Shown here in pieces: positions 7,213 to 16,647 of a stretch of 64,000 bases of DNA; position 1 is the stretch's first letter; each line of letters begins with the position of its first letter. The DNA comes from Thalassobacillus cyri (lineage in GTDB: Bacteria > Bacillota > Bacilli > Bacillales > Halobacillaceae), in NCBI RefSeq assembly GCF_900107755.1, contig NZ_FNQR01000011.1, positions 62,001 through 126,000 on the forward strand. Direction: 5' to 3'. The notes beneath the pieces are model-generated. The model was not told where the DNA came from and did no database searches. It saw nothing but the letters and a program-made list of their open reading frames with translations. Both the position numbers and the translations under genes were made by a program.

Positions 7213-8316
7213 TTGACTAATGCTATCGTATGCCAGGGATGCGGCGTGAAAATCCAGACGGAGTACCCTGATCAGCCAGGTTATGCTCCCGCTTCCGCTT
7301 TAGAAAGGGAAGAAGTGATTTGCAAGCGGTGTTTTCGATTGAAAAATTATAACGAGGTACAGGATGTACCTTATCAGGATGACGATTTCTTACAGATGTT
7401 GCATCAAATATCTGAAACTGACAGCCTTATTGTCAATTTAATTGATATTTTTGATTTCAACGGAAGTTTCATACCTGGGTTGGCACGTTTAACGGGGAAC
7501 AACCCTATTTTATTGGTTGGTAATAAAATGGACGTGCTTCCAAAGTCAGTCAATCATAATAAAGTGAGACAATGGCTCCGCCGATCTTGTAAAGAATTGG
7601 GAATGAAAGTAGAAGATGTCCAATTGATTTCAGCTGCCAAAGGCCAGGGGATAGAAGAGCTGTCAGCAGCCATCGATCGAATGAGAAAAGGAAGGGATGT
7701 CTATATCGTAGGCACAACTAATGTAGGAAAGTCTACCTTTATCAATCGTTTGATCAGTCGTACGCATGGTGTAGAAGATGCAATTACTACTTCTTATTTC
7801 CCTGGAACAACACTGGGTTTTATTGATATTCCCCTTGATGAGGAATCATCACTATTCGATACCCCAGGAGTAATTCACCGGCATCAAATCGCTCATTATG
7901 TTTCTGATAACGACTTGAAACGGATTACACCTAAAAAAGAAATCAAGCCCATGGTCTTTCAGCTTAATGATAAACAAACACTTTTCTTAGGTGGGCTGGT
8001 CCGAATGGACTTTGAAGAAGGAGAACGGAGCTCTTTCATTTGTTATGTGTCTAATGACTTGTCTATCCACCGAACTAAGTTGGAAAACGCGGATAATCTA
8101 TACAATAATCACATAGGAGAACTTTTGTCACCTCCTGATGAAACAACCCTCGAGCGATTACCTGAATGGAAGACTACTTCATTTAGAATAGAGAATCATA
8201 AAACAGATATCGTAATTTCAGGGCTGGGATGGATTACTGTTCCGGAGGGTTCCGTATCAGTGACGATACATGCTCCTCAAGGAGTAAAAGTATCCTTGAG
8301 AGAATCTTTAATATAA
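7213..8316 (+). CDS. yqeH: Ribosome biogenesis GTPase YqeH
   Basis: Circularly permuted GTPase needed for 30S subunit assembly, 367 residues. An N-terminal zinc finger has CQGC (7-10) and a second CxxC pair in ICKRCF. The G motifs come in permuted order: NKMD (G4, about 99), SAAKG (G5, about 146), GTTNVGKSTF (G1, about 172), then DTPG (G3). The start is TTG at 7213 behind GGGAGG, 3 nt after the yqeG stop, so the genes are probably coupled. Its association with nadD, rsfS and yhbY fits a ribosome-maturation neighbourhood. Confidence 0.96.
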   Translation: MTNAIVCQGCGVKIQTEYPDQPGYAPASALEREEVICKRCFRLKNYNEVQDVPYQDDDFLQMLHQISETDSLIVNLIDIFDFNGSFIPGLARLTGNNPILLVGNKMDVLPKSVNHNKVRQWLRRSCKELGMKVEDVQLISAAKGQGIEELSAAIDRMRKGRDVYIVGTTNVGKSTFINRLISRTHGVEDAITTSYFPGTTLGFIDIPLDEESSLFDTPGVIHRHQIAHYVSDNDLKRITPKKEIKPMVFQLNDKQTLFLGGLVRMDFEEGERSSFICYVSNDLSIHRTKLENADNLYNNHIGELLSPPDETTLERLPEWKTTSFRIENHKTDIVISGLGWITVPEGSVSVTIHAPQGVKVSLRESLI

Positions 8317-8332
8317 TAAGGGATGTGGAATA

Positions 8333-9166
8333 ATGAAACTAGGTTTGATCGGAAACCCTATCAAGCACTCATTATCTCCCTGGATCCATAATCAATTATT
8401 GAAACAAGCAAATATTCCAGGGGAGTATAATTTGTATGAGTTAGAACCTGGCAGTTTTGCCGCACAAATGGAACTCTTGAAGAAAGAAGGACTGGCAGGG
8501 TTCAATGTTACGGTGCCATTCAAGCAGAAGATCATGATGGAGCTGGATGCCGTTGATGAACAGGCAAAATTGATTGGGGCAGTAAACACAGTCAAAATCG
8601 AGAATGGGCAATGGAAAGGATTTAATACCGATGGAAAAGGGTTTCTGAATTCTTTACGTGTCAAATATCCGGATATATGCAACGCTGACAGAAAGGTATT
8701 AATCCTTGGTGCAGGTGGTGCCGCAAAAGGTATTTTTCACACCTTGGTACATGCTGGTTTCGAAAATATTGACATTGCGAATCGTACAACAGATCGCGTA
8801 AAGGAAATGACGAAAAGTAATGATACATCTGATGGAGCTGGAATTATTACGCTTGCAGATGCTGAACAGCGGGTTGCTGATTATGATTTAATCATTCAAA
8901 CCACAACTGTAGGGATGAAACCTCACGAAGAACAGCAAATTATTTCCCTTGATAATATCCGAGAAGGTACAGTTGTCAGTGACATTGTATATCAGCCATT
9001 AATGACAGCCTTTTTGAAGGAAGCAGCTGAAAGCGGGGCAAGAATACATCAAGGCCATGAAATGCTTCTTTATCAAGCGGTGTATGCCTTTGAAATATGG
9101 ACAGGGACTTCTCTGGATGAACATGGATTACTAGAAGCACTTGAAGCACAATTGAAAGGAGCATAA
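8333..9166 (+). CDS. aroE: Shikimate dehydrogenase
   Basis: Reduces 3-dehydroshikimate to shikimate with NADPH in the aromatic amino acid pathway. The 277-residue product has the substrate-binding motif NPIKHSLSPWIHNQLL at residues 7-22, NVTVPFK near 62 with the catalytic lysine, and the nucleotide-binding loop LGAGGAAKG near 126. A C-terminal GHEMLLYQAVYAFEIWTG closes the substrate site. It lies 16 nt after yqeH and 4 nt before yhbY in the same operon. Confidence 0.97.
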   Translation: MKLGLIGNPIKHSLSPWIHNQLLKQANIPGEYNLYELEPGSFAAQMELLKKEGLAGFNVTVPFKQKIMMELDAVDEQAKLIGAVNTVKIENGQWKGFNTDGKGFLNSLRVKYPDICNADRKVLILGAGGAAKGIFHTLVHAGFENIDIANRTTDRVKEMTKSNDTSDGAGIITLADAEQRVADYDLIIQTTTVGMKPHEEQQIISLDNIREGTVVSDIVYQPLMTAFLKEAAESGARIHQGHEMLLYQAVYAFEIWTGTSLDEHGLLEALEAQLKGA

Positions 9167-9170
9167 ACCT

Positions 9171-9461
9171 ATGCTTACAGGGAAACAAAAACGGTATTTA
9201 CGCGCTCAAGCACATCACATGAACCCGATTTTTCAAGTCGGAAAAACCGGTGTCAATGAAAATATGATTGCTCAAATTGACGACGCTCTCGAAAAAAGAG
9301 AACTGCTTAAAGTCAGCGTCCTTCAAAATTGTATGGAGGATAAAAATGAAGTGGCAGAAGAATTAGTAAAAGGCACTGGTTCGGAGCTTGTGCAAGTCAT
9401 CGGTAATACGATTGTTTTATATAAGGAATCAGAAGAAAACAAACAAATTGAGCTTCCTTAA
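9171..9461 (+). CDS. yhbY: Ribosome assembly RNA-binding protein YhbY (YqeI)
   Basis: CRM-domain RNA-binding protein of 96 residues associated with pre-50S particles. The fold starts with LTGKQKRYLRAQAHHMNPIF (2-21), and the GxxG loop is VGKTGVNEN (23-31). LLKVSVLQN and a late GNTIVLYK strand complete the domain. It lies 4 nt after aroE and 15 nt before nadD, matching the order in B. subtilis and other Bacilli. Function is taken from the family. Confidence 0.95.
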   Translation: MLTGKQKRYLRAQAHHMNPIFQVGKTGVNENMIAQIDDALEKRELLKVSVLQNCMEDKNEVAEELVKGTGSELVQVIGNTIVLYKESEENKQIELP

Positions 9462-9464
9462 TAA

Positions 9465-10611
<1,147 letters not shown>

Positions 10612-10626
10612 AATGGAGGGGTTTGA

Positions 10627-10974
10627 ATGGATAGTAAAGAATTGATGAAACTTGCTGCACAAGCATGTGATGATAAACGAGCGGAAGATATTGTCGTATT
10701 GGATATGGCAGAGGTATCTCTTATCGCCGATTATTTTTTGATTTGTGAAGGATCCAATGAACGCCAAGTTCAAGCTATCGCGCGTGAAGTAAAAGAAAAG
10801 GCGGAAGAAGCAGGGTTATCGGTTACAAGGATTGAAGGTTTTGAACAAGCACGTTGGATCCTTGTCGACTTAAATGGGGTTATCTGCCATATTTTCCATA
10901 AAGACGAACGAAATTACTATAATCTGGAACGGTTATGGGGAGACGCTCCGACCGTAGCGGTTGAAAGTGTCTGA
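10627..10974 (+). CDS. rsfS: Ribosome silencing factor RsfS (YqeL)
   Basis: Binds uL14 on the 50S subunit and blocks 30S joining when nutrients fall. The product has 115 residues. Recognisable elements are DIVVLDMAEVSLIADYFLIC (about 22-41), GSNERQVQAIA (about 43) and GFEQARWILVDLNGVICHIF (about 71-90), all typical of the RsfS/DUF143 fold. It is 16 nt after yqeK with a GGAGGGG ribosome site, and its TGA is immediately followed by the yqeM ATG. Confidence 0.96.
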   Translation: MDSKELMKLAAQACDDKRAEDIVVLDMAEVSLIADYFLICEGSNERQVQAIAREVKEKAEEAGLSVTRIEGFEQARWILVDLNGVICHIFHKDERNYYNLERLWGDAPTVAVESV

Positions 10975-11712
10975 ATGCCTGTGTCTTATGGTGAGATGGC
11001 ATTCGTTTATGATCTTTTGATGCAGGACGTGCCATATGAGGAGTGGGTTTCCTTTACAGACGACCACTCCTCAGGAAAAAATATTTTAGACATGGGATGC
11101 GGTACAGGAGAAATAACTATTCGCCTCGCTGAAAAGGGGTATCAAATGACTGGTGTCGATCTTTCAGAGGATATGCTTGCAATAGCTAATGACAAGACAC
11201 CTTCTCATGTAAGTATTCACTGGCTTCAACAAGATATCCGAAATTTAGCCGGTTTAAAAAACTTTGATACGGTTATCAGTTATTTTGACGTCCTTAACTA
11301 CATCACATCCCTGGATGATTTAAAGGCCGTCTTCAAGCAAACCTTTGATGTTCTAAAACCTGGTGGCGCTTTTATTTTTGATGTGCACTCGCTCGTTCAT
11401 TTACAAGACAATATGGCTGGAGAAACTTTTGCAGAGGTTTACGATGAAACCACCTATATTTGGTTTTGTGAACCTGGGGAACAAGCGGAAACCTTTGTTC
11501 ATGACTTGACCTTTTTTGTACAAGAACCTGATGGTTCTTATAATCGTTTTGATGAATATCATACCCAGCGTGGTTACAGGATGGAGCTTTTGAAAAAAGA
11601 GTTGTATTCTGCAGGTTTTGTTATCACGGCAGTTTATGCTGATCTAAAGCGAGAACCGGTACATAATGATGCAGAGGGAGACCGTTTGTTTTTTATATGT
11701 AAAAGAAAATGA
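10975..11712 (+). CDS. yqeM: Class I SAM-dependent methyltransferase YqeM
   Basis: Putative methyltransferase of 245 residues with SAM motif I as ILDMGCGTGEITIRLAEKG near residues 37-55 and the acidic loop TGVDLSEDMLAIA near 57. A Rossmann fold continues with FDTVISYFDVLNYI and VLKPGGAFIFDVHS. Its substrate is unknown. The C-terminal YxRFDExHxQR-like segment is characteristic of the YqeM family. The start codon abuts the rsfS stop (TGAATG), so translation probably depends on rsfS. It is the last gene of the yqeG operon. Confidence 0.9.
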   Translation: MPVSYGEMAFVYDLLMQDVPYEEWVSFTDDHSSGKNILDMGCGTGEITIRLAEKGYQMTGVDLSEDMLAIANDKTPSHVSIHWLQQDIRNLAGLKNFDTVISYFDVLNYITSLDDLKAVFKQTFDVLKPGGAFIFDVHSLVHLQDNMAGETFAEVYDETTYIWFCEPGEQAETFVHDLTFFVQEPDGSYNRFDEYHTQRGYRMELLKKELYSAGFVITAVYADLKREPVHNDAEGDRLFFICKRK

Positions 11713-11744
11713 ACCACAGGAGATGGCAGCTATCTCCTGTGGTT
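11712..11744 (+). terminator. Terminator of the yqeG-yqeM operon
   Basis: A perfect 13-bp stem (AACCACAGGAGAT at 11712-11724 with 11732-11744) has a 7-nt loop and is followed by TTTTTAAA. It begins at the last base of the yqeM stop codon. Confidence 0.93.
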
Positions 11745-11800
11745 TTTAAATTCCCACTATGCATTTAGTAAAGCATGAGTTAATATAATATATATAGATT

Positions 11801-12613
11801 TCAATCCTGCTTCAACATTAATTTATCAGCTTTATGCTTCTTTTGAGTAGCCTGGAACATTTCCTCAAATAAATTGCCGATATTTTGTTCTAATGCGACC
11901 AAGCCTTCCCCGGTAACTCCACCCTTAACACTTACCTTTTTCCTTAATGTTTCCAATGTATAATGATTTTTTGCAAGTAAACTTCCATACCCAATCAGCA
12001 TTTCTGTAGTTAATTCTGTCGCTATATCCTCAGGTAATCCAGCTACCTCCCTGGCAGCTTTAATCCACCGTTCCATCAAAAAGCTTATAAAAGCAGGCCC
12101 GCATGAAACGATATCTGAACAAACTCTGATGTAGGGTTCCTCAATTTCAATAGGCCGTGAAATGAATTTAAAGGTTTGCTTTAATAATGCTTTCATTTCA
12201 GGCTGCACAGACTCTCCAAAACTCATCAACGTCGTTCCGGAGAAAGCTCGATTTGTTATGGAAGGGACAATTCTGGCTACCTGGCACGGCAGTGCTTTCT
12301 CTAATTCATCTACCCCAACGGGACTGGTAATAGAAATTACACACTGACTATTTCGAAAGTAAGGCTTTATTTCTGCAAATAATTCTTTCATATCATGTGG
12401 CTTTACACAAAGCATGATGATATCCGATTCAACGATTAAGTCACGTAATTCTTTTTTTATTCCAAGACGAGGATGTCTTTGTTTGAGTTGATAAGCTTTC
12501 TCTAATGAGCGGTTTGTCACGATCATTTCGTTTGCTTCCAGTGATCCGCTTTCAATCAAAGATTCAATGACAATCGTTCCCATGTTTCCGGTCCCAATAA
12601 CTCCCCAAATCAT
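11801..12613 (-). CDS. comER: Late competence protein ComER (pyrroline-5-carboxylate reductase-like)
   Basis: Protein of the ProC/ComER family, 270 residues, with an N-terminal NAD(P)-binding loop GVIGTGNMGTIVIESLIESG (residues 4-23). The ProC-like C-terminal helix region includes SCGPAFISFLMERWIKAA and VKGGVTGEGLVAL. It is divergent from comEA, the same arrangement as in B. subtilis, where ComER is not essential for transformation. The ATG at 12613 follows AAAGGAGG with 6-nt spacing. Its molecular role is not settled, and a genuine reductase activity cannot be judged here. Confidence 0.92.
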   Translation of the reverse strand: MIWGVIGTGNMGTIVIESLIESGSLEANEMIVTNRSLEKAYQLKQRHPRLGIKKELRDLIVESDIIMLCVKPHDMKELFAEIKPYFRNSQCVISITSPVGVDELEKALPCQVARIVPSITNRAFSGTTLMSFGESVQPEMKALLKQTFKFISRPIEIEEPYIRVCSDIVSCGPAFISFLMERWIKAAREVAGLPEDIATELTTEMLIGYGSLLAKNHYTLETLRKKVSVKGGVTGEGLVALEQNIGNLFEEMFQATQKKHKADKLMLKQD

Positions 12614-12692
12614 GTTATACCTCCTTTGAATTATTTATTATTTCATCTATATGAACTTAGCTCGGATTATAGGAAAGGATGTGTTTGATTAT

Positions 12693-13271
12693 ATGTATTG
12701 GATTAAAAAATATGCCTGGATGGCTATTGCTTTTGCAGTCGCTATCTGGATGTTGGTGGGAGAGGAAGAGAAAAAGGAAGATGATTTCGCTGTCTCCTAT
12801 TCACTTGAAGAAGCTTCTCCACAAACACCAGAGAGTAAAATCCTTGCAGAACAGGAGAATATCGTAGTTGATGTCAAGGGAGCAGTTATAAAACCTGGGG
12901 TTTATGAACTTTCAGCAGGGAGCCGTGTCGCGGATGCGATACAGTTGGCTGGAGGAATGAGAAAAGAGGCCGATCCAACATCGGTCAACCTTGCTCAGCG
13001 ATTGATTGATGAAATGATGATCATCGTAAATAGTTACGGAAATACGGAACAAGGAGGAAGCGAAAGCGTTAAGAATGACAAAATCAGAATCAATTATGCA
13101 GATGTAAATGAGATTCAACAATTGGATGGAATAGGAGAGTCAAAAGCAAAAGCCATTGTACAGCACCGTGAAGAAAATGGCATGTTCCAAACGATGGATG
13201 ATTTGTTGGATGTTAGTGGGATTGGAGAAAAGACTTTGGAGAATATCGGGGATTCGATTCAGATTCCGTAG
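12693..13271 (+). CDS. comEA: Competence DNA receptor ComEA
   Basis: Membrane-anchored DNA-binding protein of the uptake machinery. An N-terminal transmembrane anchor (KKYAWMAIAFAVAIWMLVG) is followed by a SLBB-like domain, VVDVKGAVIKPGVYELSAGS. The C-terminal pair of helix-hairpin-helix motifs reads LDGIGESKAKAIVQHREENG and VSGIGEKTLENIG. ATG 12693 is preferred because it places the anchor at the N-terminus as in known ComEA, and AAAGG lies upstream. The in-frame ATG at 12651 has no ribosome site. Only about 80 bp separate it from divergent comER. Confidence 0.93.
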   Translation: MYWIKKYAWMAIAFAVAIWMLVGEEEKKEDDFAVSYSLEEASPQTPESKILAEQENIVVDVKGAVIKPGVYELSAGSRVADAIQLAGGMRKEADPTSVNLAQRLIDEMMIIVNSYGNTEQGGSESVKNDKIRINYADVNEIQQLDGIGESKAKAIVQHREENGMFQTMDDLLDVSGIGEKTLENIGDSIQIP

Positions 13272-13338
13272 TTTATTGACGAAAAAAATCCACCAATGTA
13301 AACTTATTTTAAAACCTAGAAAAGGGGATCTATACATA

Positions 13339-13806
13339 ATGGAGCGTATATCATGGGACCAATATTTTATGGCTCAAAGTCATTTGCTGAAAATGAGGAG
13401 CACGTGTGAACGTTTAGCTGTCGGCGCTACAATTATAAGAGATAAGCGGATGATTGCAGGCGGTTATAATGGAAGCGTATCAGGTGGCGTGCACTGTATT
13501 GATGAAGGGTGTTATGTCATTGATGGGCATTGTGTCCGGACTATCCATGCTGAAATGAACGCACTGTTACAATGTGCTAAATTCGGGGTAGCTACAGAAG
13601 GTGCTGAGATATATGTGACACACTTTCCTTGTCTGCATTGCTGCAAGGCCATCATCCAGGCGGGTATTACAGCTGTCTATTATCATGCTGATTATCGTAA
13701 CCATCCCTATGCAATTGAGTTATTCCGTGATGCAGGCATGAAAACGGAGAAAGTTGAATTGAAAGAATGGCCACTTGATCCGTTGTCAGATAAAAAAGAG
13801 GTTTAA
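13339..13806 (+). CDS. comEB: ComE operon protein 2 (ComEB), dCMP deaminase family
   Basis: Cytidine/deoxycytidylate deaminase-like protein of 155 residues. Zinc site motifs are HAEMNALLQ (His and catalytic Glu) and PCLHCCKAI. An earlier cluster of His and Cys residues (HCIDEGCYVIDGHCVRTIHA) fits the allosteric/structural zinc region of dCMP deaminases. It lies between comEA and comEC as in other Bacilli, where it is dispensable for transformation. The ATG at 13339 follows AAAAGGGG. The frame stays open further upstream to 13156, but that part is out-of-frame comEA and was not used. Confidence 0.94.
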   Translation: MERISWDQYFMAQSHLLKMRSTCERLAVGATIIRDKRMIAGGYNGSVSGGVHCIDEGCYVIDGHCVRTIHAEMNALLQCAKFGVATEGAEIYVTHFPCLHCCKAIIQAGITAVYYHADYRNHPYAIELFRDAGMKTEKVELKEWPLDPLSDKKEV

Positions 13807-13808
13807 AA

Positions 13809-16103
13809 ATGCGGGGATATTGGCACATATTTGCGGTTGCTTTCGTGTTGGGAGGCCTTACTTTTTCTTCCTGGCAGGAAGGCACCGCGATTATTTATAT
13901 AATGCTGTTAATGGTATCGCTTTTTAAGATAAAACCACCTAAGTACTTAATCATAATAATAGGCAGCTTCTACCTGCTTGGCGGTTTGATTGTTGCCAAA
14001 GATCCTCCTTTACCTGAAAATACTGGTGCTGTCATAACAGGAAAATTGGTGACGATACCAAAAGAAAGAGATAATTCGATTGAAGTTGTAATGAAAGTGG
14101 CAGATTCAGAAAAAAAAATTTTATTGACTGCCTTCCTTGAAAATCCCTCCACTCCTATCACTTCTATTACTGATAACTGGCAACATGGTGCTGTATGCCA
14201 GGCCCAGTCCACTGTTTCACTCCCTCCGTTAGCAACTAATCCCGGTGAATTTGATTATCGTGACTATTTGAAACACAAAGGAATAACCTCGCAAATTATC
14301 ATTAATGAAGCGACACAAATGACTTGTAGTGGCAGCTCATGGCTAGCCTTGTTGTACGAACAAAGAAAGAAGCTGCTCACGGAATATGGTGAGAATCTTC
14401 CAGGTGAGGCTTTTGCCTGGTTGAAGGGATTAGTGTTTGGAGATACGGATGATTTAGATATTACGATTATTGAGTTATTCCGAAGGTGGAATCTTTCACA
14501 TTTACTTGCCATTTCGGGTTTGCATATCGGATTGATGATTGGATTGTTTCTGTATATTTTTTATCGTTCAGGGATAATAACAGTGGAAAAAAGCTTCTGG
14601 GTCCTCTTTTTCTTTCTGCCATTATATGCTCTCTTTGCAGGTGGAGCTCCTTCTGTGTTGAGGGCTGTAACAATGGCATTGCTAGGTATGCTAGTCCTAA
14701 AACTAAAGCTCCAGATCCGTATTTCGGATATTCTAAGCTTATTGCTGATAAGTTTTTTGATTATAAACCCTGTTTATTTTTATCACCTTGGCTTTCAATT
14801 TTCTTTTCTTGTAACATTCGCTATCGTTCTTTCTAATACCTGGTTTAAGCGAACACATTCAAAATTGTTTTTATTGTTACAGGTCAGCCTCTTGAGTCAA
14901 TTGATCATTTTGCCTTTGCAACTTTTCAATTTCTACCAATTTAATCCTCTTTCTGTCTTCATCAATTTAGTTTACGTACCTTATTTTTCCTTCTTTGTCA
15001 TTCCATTTATGGTTTTCTTAAGCCTCTTTACACTTTTTGTTCCAGGTTTAGCTTTCGTAGGAGCCGAAATTTTTCTAGGTATTCATGGCTTTTCCATGGA
15101 AGTCCTGCGTCAGGTTGATGCTTATTTATATTATCCTTGGATTATTGGTAAAATAACACCATTGTTTGGTATCGGTTACTATATTTCATTAGGTCTTATG
15201 CTGGCAAGGCTGGAAAAGGGAGAGGAAAGAAAAGCTTTTTATGCAGCTATTCTGGCTGTATCCGTGCTGATATTATTTTCGTTGAAACCCTATTTGAGTA
15301 AAGAAGGTACCATAACCATGCTGGACATAGGACAAGGGGACAGTATTGTCGTTGAACTGCCTTATCGTAAAGGTGTGTTTCTGATTGATGCAGCCGGTCC
15401 CTCTCATTTTTCCAAAAATCAAAAGAGAATTGCTGACAATATTATCGGTCCTTTTCTTAAGTCCAAAGGGATCAGTGATATAGATGCCATTTTTTTAAGC
15501 CATGAAGATACCGATCATATTGGAAGCGCCCCATATGTAATTGAACAATTTCATGTAAAGAAGCTTGTAACCAGTATATATTTTCAGTTCTCTGAGGATT
15601 TACAAGCAAAAATTTCAGAAGCAGAGTTGCCCGTCGTACAAGTGAAAGGCGGGGAGAAACTCACTCTAAGCGGCCAAAGTTTCGCTGTTTTAAACCCTGT
15701 TAAAGACTTTGCAGATAAAAATGATAATTCTTTAGTGATGCAAGCTTCATTTGGAGCCGATACGTGGCTGTTTACGGGGGATATCTCAGTTGAGGTGGAA
15801 GACGAACTTCTCGATGTTTTTCCCGGTCTTCAGATCGATGTGTTGAAAGTTGCCCACCATGGTAGCAATACTTCGTCGTCACAAAGGTTTTTGGAAAGTC
15901 TTCATGTGAAGGTGGCACTTATATCATCCGGAAGAAATAATCGCTACGGTCATCCCCATCAGACAATAATAGAGACGTTGGGAAAGCAGGAGATACGCAT
16001 ATTAAGAACAGACCTGCAAGGAGCCATCCAATACAAATACACGGGGGATGATGGCACATTTTATACCTATTACCCGTACGACCGGGAGGAACAGAGTCAA
16101 TAA
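13809..16103 (+). CDS. comEC: DNA internalization channel protein ComEC/Rec2
   Basis: Channel through which single-stranded transforming DNA crosses the membrane, 764 residues. N-terminal hydrophobic segments and a soluble domain precede the Competence domain, marked by LSHLLAISGLHIGLMIGLFL near 231. A set of about eight further membrane segments follows. The C-terminal metallo-beta-lactamase-like domain starts near residue 500 (MLDIGQGDSIVVELP) and carries SHEDTDHIGS and VLKVAHHGSNTSS, the likely nuclease site. It starts 2 nt after comEB. Confidence 0.96.
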   Translation: MRGYWHIFAVAFVLGGLTFSSWQEGTAIIYIMLLMVSLFKIKPPKYLIIIIGSFYLLGGLIVAKDPPLPENTGAVITGKLVTIPKERDNSIEVVMKVADSEKKILLTAFLENPSTPITSITDNWQHGAVCQAQSTVSLPPLATNPGEFDYRDYLKHKGITSQIIINEATQMTCSGSSWLALLYEQRKKLLTEYGENLPGEAFAWLKGLVFGDTDDLDITIIELFRRWNLSHLLAISGLHIGLMIGLFLYIFYRSGIITVEKSFWVLFFFLPLYALFAGGAPSVLRAVTMALLGMLVLKLKLQIRISDILSLLLISFLIINPVYFYHLGFQFSFLVTFAIVLSNTWFKRTHSKLFLLLQVSLLSQLIILPLQLFNFYQFNPLSVFINLVYVPYFSFFVIPFMVFLSLFTLFVPGLAFVGAEIFLGIHGFSMEVLRQVDAYLYYPWIIGKITPLFGIGYYISLGLMLARLEKGEERKAFYAAILAVSVLILFSLKPYLSKEGTITMLDIGQGDSIVVELPYRKGVFLIDAAGPSHFSKNQKRIADNIIGPFLKSKGISDIDAIFLSHEDTDHIGSAPYVIEQFHVKKLVTSIYFQFSEDLQAKISEAELPVVQVKGGEKLTLSGQSFAVLNPVKDFADKNDNSLVMQASFGADTWLFTGDISVEVEDELLDVFPGLQIDVLKVAHHGSNTSSSQRFLESLHVKVALISSGRNNRYGHPHQTIIETLGKQEIRILRTDLQGAIQYKYTGDDGTFYTYYPYDREEQSQ

Positions 16104-16121
16104 GCTCAAAAAAATAAAAAA

Positions 16122-16140
16122 GGCCGCTTTACCAGCAGCC
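16122..16140 (-). terminator. Terminator of yqzM (may also stop comEC transcripts)
   Basis: A GGCTGC/GCGGCC stem (one G-U pair) with a 7-nt loop is followed on the minus strand by TTTTTTATTTTTTT. It sits between the convergent comEC and yqzM genes. Confidence 0.75.
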
Positions 16141-16157
16141 TACTTACGTAATGGAAA

Positions 16158-16292
16158 TTATGATCCGATTACACTCACGACGACACCGACGAAGAATATA
16201 ATGAAAAAGAACAAGAACGAGAAAATGAACCCTTTGCCTGAGTCAATGACGTCATTATTTTTTGATTGAATATTTTTTTTGAATTCGTTCAC
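16158..16292 (-). CDS. yqzM: YqzM family small membrane protein
   Basis: A 44-codon gene starting at GTG 16292 behind a strong GGAGGGG ribosome site. The product begins MNEFKKNIQSKNNDVIDSGK and continues into a single hydrophobic helix ending VVVSVIGS, the YqzM pattern seen next to comEC in B. subtilis. The function is unknown. The length, the N-terminal polar segment and the position convergent to comEC all agree with the family. Confidence 0.9.
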   Translation of the reverse strand: MNEFKKNIQSKNNDVIDSGKGFIFSFLFFFIIFFVGVVVSVIGS

Positions 16293-16439
16293 TTTTACCC
16301 CTCCTATATACCTGTGTTTTAGTATAAGTGATACACAGGTAAAAATCCAGATTCAATACCAATTAAATAAAAAATCTATCCATTTTTTTGTTTGCCTCCG
16401 TTAGCAAGAGTTGTCATCTATAGTTTGCGTTCTTTTGGT

Positions 16440-16616
16440 CAATCTAAAACCAAGGGACAACATCGCCGCCCGGTCTTTCTCCCGGGTATTGATCGGACGG
16501 CGTTCATATAGATTGTTCAGGCACCTCGTTCTTAAAGATTTTTGACAAGGCTTCCTAACCGGCATAAAATAAGAACATTGAGTTCCATTTATGGGTAGGG
16601 ATGGACGAGGTGCCTG
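16440..16616. repeat. Structured inverted-repeat region upstream of holA
   Basis: Two nested structures occupy most of the 355-nt gap between yqzM and holA. The first is CAATCTA (16440-16446) pairing with 16509-16515. It encloses CGCCG (16464-16468) with CGGCG (16498-16502) and CCCGG (16469-16473) with CCGGG (16482-16486), a GC-rich hairpin in AT-rich surroundings. The second is a 12-bp inverted repeat, CAGGCACCTCGT (16518-16529) and its complement (16605-16616), bracketing the holA promoter. No coding frame is evident. Confidence 0.65.
16542..16570 (+). promoter_or_regulatory. Sigma-A promoter for holA
   Basis: Consensus TTGACA (16542-16547), a 17-nt spacer and TAAAAT (16565-16570) predict a transcript start near 16577, about 70 nt before the holA ATG. 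It lies inside the 12-bp inverted repeat described for 16518-16616. Confidence 0.75.
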
Positions 16617-16647
16617 TCACATTTATCAAGTAAGCTGGGGTGTAACA

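Noticed and set aside
13156-13338. N-terminal extension of ComEB
   Set aside because: The 61 extra codons are the out-of-frame end of comEA plus the intergenic space, whereas the ComEB domain and ribosome site start at 13339.
16302-16339. ACCTGTGT/ACACAGGT inverted repeat upstream of yqzM as a regulator operator
   Set aside because: The 8-bp arms with a 15-nt gap lie near the probable yqzM promoter but match no operator I can name, so it is recorded here only.
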